This document shows, in pieces, positions 61,610 through 64,000 of a DNA stretch of 64,000 nt. The DNA is from Oscillospiraceae bacterium. GTDB taxonomy: Bacteria; Bacillota; Clostridia; Oscillospirales; Oscillospiraceae. The notes under the pieces were generated by a model, which saw only the letters and a list, made by a program, of their open reading frames with translations, had not been told where the DNA came from and did not search any database. Every line of letters begins with the position of its first letter. The stretch's first letter is position 1. The stretch covers positions 95,911 to 159,910 of the forward strand of contig JAFQGT010000016.1 of the NCBI GenBank assembly GCA_017415425.1, written 5' to 3'. Position numbers and translations under genes: made by a program.

Positions 61610-62006
61610 AGAGAAAGAAACCTTTAACTATACCTATTCTGCAAAACAGCAGGAAGAAATCAAAGCAATCCGAAAGAAATATTCCGCACCCGAAGAAAAA
61701 GAGGACAAAATGGCACAACTTCGCCGTCTTGACCACGGTGTGACGCAAAAAGCTCAGGCAGTTTCTCTTGTGTTCGGTGTAATTGGTGCTTTGATTTTAG
61801 GGTTTGGAATGAGTCTTGCAATGACCGATTTGGGCGAAATCCTTGGTTCATACAGAGGAATGTCTATGCTGTTTGGAATTATAATCGGTGTTGTCGGTAT
61901 CATTCTCGTGAGCCTCGCTTATCCTCTTTACAACCGCATTGTTAAGAAAGAGCGTGAGAAGATTGCTCCTGAAATTCTTCGTCTGACAGACGAACTGATG
62001 AAATGA
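61599..62006 (+). CDS. two-helix membrane protein, paralogue of 52,800-53,189
   Basis: 135 residues. FNYTYSAKQQEEIKAIRKKYSAPEEKED near the start, two hydrophobic segments at about 52-75 and 84-106, and a KIAPEILRLTDEL tail match the paralogue in order and spacing. The ATG at 61599 has GGAGGA eight bases upstream; it overlaps the preceding gene by 11 bp. Function unknown. Confidence 0.8.
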   Translation: MENKEKETFNYTYSAKQQEEIKAIRKKYSAPEEKEDKMAQLRRLDHGVTQKAQAVSLVFGVIGALILGFGMSLAMTDLGEILGSYRGMSMLFGIIIGVVGIILVSLAYPLYNRIVKKEREKIAPEILRLTDELMK

Positions 62007-62016
62007 GGATGGCTGT

Positions 62017-62472
62017 ATGAATACCCCTAACAATAAGCGATACCGGGATATAGAGGAAAGCATAAATGCAGCTTTTATTTCCTTGCTTCAGGATAAGGAA
62101 CTGCGTAAAATTACCGTTACAGATATATGTGAGCTCGCCGGTATAGAGCGCAGTACCTTCTATGCTCACTATGAAGATGTGGCGGCATTGGCAAATGCTT
62201 ATGCGGCCCAAGTTGAAAAGCAGGTGTCCGAGCAACCGCATACTGAAAATGATTTTTCTTGGATATTTGACTACATAAAAGAACATCCCGACCTTTTCAG
62301 GATTTATTTCAAACTCGGTGTCAGTCAAGTGTCTACAGACTATAAGACTATCTTTTTCAGAAACGGCGCTTATTCCGTTGCGAAAATGTGGTTTGAGGAA
62401 GGATGTGTTGAGTCCTCTGAACAAATGGGAACGATAGTAAAACGGGAATACAATAAAATCCATAGTAATTAA
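62017..62472 (+). CDS. TetR-family transcriptional regulator
   Basis: 151 residues, shorter than most TetR proteins. The N-terminal HTH reads TVTDICELAGIERSTFYAHYEDVAAL near 34-59 (the recognition helix includes STFYAHY). The ligand domain is reduced (about 70-151). It is 10 bp behind the small membrane protein gene, so it is probably the last gene of the regulator operon. Its targets are not evident. Confidence 0.85.
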   Translation: MNTPNNKRYRDIEESINAAFISLLQDKELRKITVTDICELAGIERSTFYAHYEDVAALANAYAAQVEKQVSEQPHTENDFSWIFDYIKEHPDLFRIYFKLGVSQVSTDYKTIFFRNGAYSVAKMWFEEGCVESSEQMGTIVKREYNKIHSN

Positions 62473-62476
62473 GTTG

Positions 62477-62510
62477 AAAGACGGCGGATTTATTTCGCCG
62501 TCTTTAATAT
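62477..62510 (+). terminator. terminator of the regulator operon
   Basis: AAAGACGGCG/CGCCGTCTTT stem, then AATATTTC. Confidence 0.82.
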
Positions 62511-62704
62511 TTCTCTGGACTTGTGGAAAGTGTTGTGATATAAAAAGACGGCAAACTCACGGCAGCTATTCCCAGCTCTGATAATCGAAGATATGTTTTT
62601 ATTGTAACGTTCACAAAATGTTTACAAACTGCAAAAACGGTCCTTTTTCGTCCTATAACAACCTATAACGTTTAATAAACGCAAATAATCGCGTTTTTCG
62701 CGAT

Positions 62705-62733
62705 TTGACAATTGAATAAACATATGCTAAAAT
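62705..62733 (+). promoter_or_regulatory. promoter of the attenuator leader
   Basis: TTGACA (62705-62710), 17-bp spacer, TAAAAT (62728-62733). About 165 nt of leader follow before the leader peptide. Confidence 0.8.
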
Positions 62734-62898
62734 AACAATGGTTTTATTAAATAGGGTGAAACGAAAAGGATATTCGTTTCTTTGTCAGCTAGTAACTGAC
62801 AACGGATTTTCTGTGCGAAAATCTGCCATAAGCAGGAGTGTTTTTAAAAGATAACGAAAATTGCAATGTTCCGAGAGGGTTAATTGCGCTTGTTTGTT

Positions 62899-62949
62899 AT
62901 GCTAAACTATACTCCTGTGTATAGGACAAGGCAAAATGACAGCAAGTGA
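62899..62949 (+). CDS. 16-residue leader peptide of a Tn916/tet(M)-like attenuator
   Basis: ATG at 62899, sixteen codons giving MLNYTPVYRTRQNDSK, stop TGA one base before the terminator stem. Its position just before a terminator, and the later gene start behind a clear ribosome site, are the layout of the Tn916 tet(M) leader, where ribosome speed on the leader peptide decides whether RNA polymerase stops. No strong ribosome site is seen. Start and length rest on the layout only. Confidence 0.5.
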   Translation: MLNYTPVYRTRQNDSK

Positions 62950-62978
62950 GCACTTACCTTTCGGGGTGGGTGCTTTTT
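62950..62978 (+). terminator. attenuator terminator in the leader
   Basis: GCACTTACC pairs fully with GGTGGGTGC (two G-U pairs), loop of six, then TTTTTG. It resembles the terminator upstream of tet(M) in Tn916-type elements. Confidence 0.8.
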
Positions 62979-63062
62979 GTTATCTTTTTGCCTTCTTTTT
63001 ATGTTTTGTTCTCCGGTAAGTGACGGAGCCAAAATAAACACATAAAAGAAGGAGTATTCAAA

Positions 63063-63092
63063 ATGATTGTATTTAACAACACGGGAAGTTAG
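63063..63092 (+). pseudogene. interrupted gene start after the attenuator
   Basis: An ATG with a perfect AAGAAGGAG site nine bases upstream is followed by nine codons (MIVFNNTGS) and TAG. The TAG falls at the edge of the structured insertion. If the 9-bp repeat marks an insertion, the frame would have gone on as GSCTC... from 63,991. The identity of the gene cannot be told from so few residues. Confidence 0.45.
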
Positions 63093-63099
63093 TTGCACC
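63091..63099 (+). repeat. 9-bp direct repeat, left copy
   Basis: AGTTGCACC; the same 9 bp recur at 63987-63995, 896 bp away. The two copies bound the structured segment and could be a target-site duplication or a splice/recombination border. Confidence 0.5.
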
Positions 63100-63986
63100 A
63101 AAGGATTGGTGCCGAGTGCTACAGTCTGAGTTCTGCGACGGACTGAGAATCACTAGCAGAAAACCCTTGAGGTCGGGTTAGGCTTCATCAGTCGATGCTC
63201 TAAGGCTGATTATCTGTATAACCGTCATAACAGGAAATACAGAATTAAAGAGCTATCACCGTTTTGGCAACGGACAGGATGATATATTAAATGGGCATCA
63301 CGCAATACAAGTGACCTATTACGTTGCTCAGGTTTATGATTACCCGTAATTAATCAGATCCCACTTTCACGCAGTGGTCCAAAACAGGATAGTAGGAAAA
63401 GCCGTGATATACAAAGCCCTTCACGAAGGCGATGTGAATTAAAACGTGCGGACAGCAGAGCCGTTACGAAACGAGGATTGTTCGACTGCGAACCTGTTTT
63501 CACTTATAACAGTGTTCTGTGAACGAAAATAAGTGCATAACAACGGTTCGGATTCAACCTAAGTTATTGACGAAAATTTATGGAATCCACGACGTTTGGG
63601 AGTTCCGTCGGTAAATAAAACTGCTCAAGCGGTTGTGCTACCGTCCTTTAAGGGAATTGACGGTTCCTTATTGGAATTGCATACGAAGTTTCCGGGATTT
63701 AATCGTTGTTAAAAACAGAATGAAAATTCCCGCCGAACGAGTTGTTTAGTCTCGGCAGGCTGAAATGCCTTGCACTCGGCGTAGCGTCAGCAAGCAATAC
63801 AAGGTTGTTTGCACTCTTGAACTACAAGAGAACACGCACGGAAAATCTATTAATCTTGCGTTGAAGTGAGAATAGATTAAGCCAAGTACTAACCTTATTT
63901 TACAGCAGAATACCAGAACAGAATTTTCTTTTCGATATGATTTATGACTGTCTCTTCGAGAGTATATGATTTACTTTTCGAGAGCA

Positions 63987-63995
63987 AGTTGCACC
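63987..63995 (+). repeat. 9-bp direct repeat, right copy
   Basis: AGTTGCACC, the second copy of the repeat that starts at 63091; after it the sequence continues CTGCGC to the window edge. Confidence 0.5.
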
Positions 63996-64000
63996 TGCGC

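Larger units (their letters stand above)
47746..64000. mobile_element. low-GC accessory segment, probable integrative element (right end not in window)
   Basis: From about 47,746 rightward the sequence is much richer in A/T, the ribosome sites and promoters change style, and the genes are restriction-modification, envelope defence and a Tn916-like attenuator leader. The left edge cuts the start of a chromosomal gene. I see no integrase, relaxase or conjugation gene inside the window, so the element type is inferred only. Confidence 0.5.
63091..64000 (+). ncRNA. large structured, ORF-free segment (candidate ornate RNA or ORF-less intron)
   Basis: About 900 bp with stops in all frames but many long self-complementary stretches in nested order. 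Examples: GCACC/GGTGC (63095-63112), CAGTC/GACTG (63122-63145), AACCC/GGGTT (63162-63179), TCAGTC/GGCTGA (63188-63209), CCACT/AGTGG (63361-63377), and GAGCCGTT/AACGGTTC around 63,463-63,549 enclosing CACTTAT/ATAAGTG. Further pairs are ACCGTC/GACGGT near 63,640-63,665, AATCTATT/AATAGATT near 63,846-63,880 and two TTCGAGAG hairpins near the end. It runs to the window edge. Size and complexity recall ROOL, GOLLD or OLE RNAs; I saw no group II domain V and no group I core. Confidence 0.5.

Noticed and set aside
63091-64000. Group II or group I intron as a firm call
   Set aside because: I found no GTGYG 5' end at the border, no domain V (paired GAGCCGT and ACGGTTC within about 34 nt) and no group I core; GAGCCGTT/AACGGTTC is present but about 80 nt apart.
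63091-64000. Decayed protein gene with frameshifts
   Set aside because: Stops are spread in all frames, with no run of plausible protein sequence and too many ordered complementary pairs.

Overview
The window reads as the chromosome of a spore-forming, anaerobic Gram-positive clostridium, most likely of the Oscillospiraceae/Ruminococcaceae type. The grounds are the gene order dprA-topA-trmFO, the half-size chromate transporter pair, the DUF5058-type membrane protein, a SpoIIQ-like M23 peptidase and strong AGGAGG ribosome binding sites. No rRNA, tRNA or CRISPR array was found. Positions 1 to about 47,745 are moderately GC-rich core chromosome. From about 47,746 to the right edge the base composition drops sharply and the gene content becomes accessory.

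Core part, left to right. A lipoprotein esterase (partial) and an exopolysaccharide sugar transferase are followed by one long leftward operon (1,685-11,009): K+ uptake (trkH, trkA), an rRNA methyltransferase, dprA, topA, trmFO, plsX and rnc. Then come chromate transporter halves (leftward), and tcdA plus a DUF5058/partner/M20-peptidase operon (rightward); the partner gene carries an in-frame TGA. A leftward MBOAT/DHHW O-acylation pair, a sugar kinase and a SpoIIQ-like peptidase follow. A rightward polyamine ABC operon has its permease PotC and binding protein PotD fused. aspS is leftward. A rightward housekeeping run covers trmL, pgk, tpiA, threonylcarbamoyl-AMP synthase, coaE, M18 aminopeptidase, AEC transporter and a RodA-type SEDS protein. 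A Zn/Cd P-type ATPase with a detached HMA metallochaperone is leftward. Last is a leftward surface operon: O-antigen-ligase-like protein, a transpeptidase-like protein with an altered KTG box, and a 2,402-residue secreted repeat protein.

Accessory part. The low-GC segment begins inside the 5' end of the O-antigen-ligase gene, which has lost its normal start. It carries a membrane transglutaminase-like protein and a type II restriction-modification pair (C5 methylase and HindVP-family endonuclease). The shared promoter region of that pair holds two copies of a palindrome containing GACGTC, which fits the HindVP recognition sequence. An XRE/SLOG divergent pair follows. Next is a cell-envelope locus of about 10 kb: three small proteins, a cardiolipin synthase, two BcrA/B-type ABC transporters, an OmpR-type two-component system, two more membrane proteins and a TetR regulator. 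Four promoters in this locus share an octamer, close to CTCAAACA, repeated every 11 bp and ending exactly 17 bp from the -10 box. I read this as the binding site of the local response regulator, making the locus a self-contained, self-regulated envelope-defence system.

The right end (62,507-64,000) has no normal gene. It holds a Tn916/tet(M)-style attenuation leader (promoter, 16-codon leader peptide, terminator) and a well-placed gene start. That start is broken after nine codons by about 900 bp of ORF-free, densely self-complementary sequence bounded by a 9-bp direct repeat. This is a candidate large structured RNA or an ORF-less intron-like insertion.
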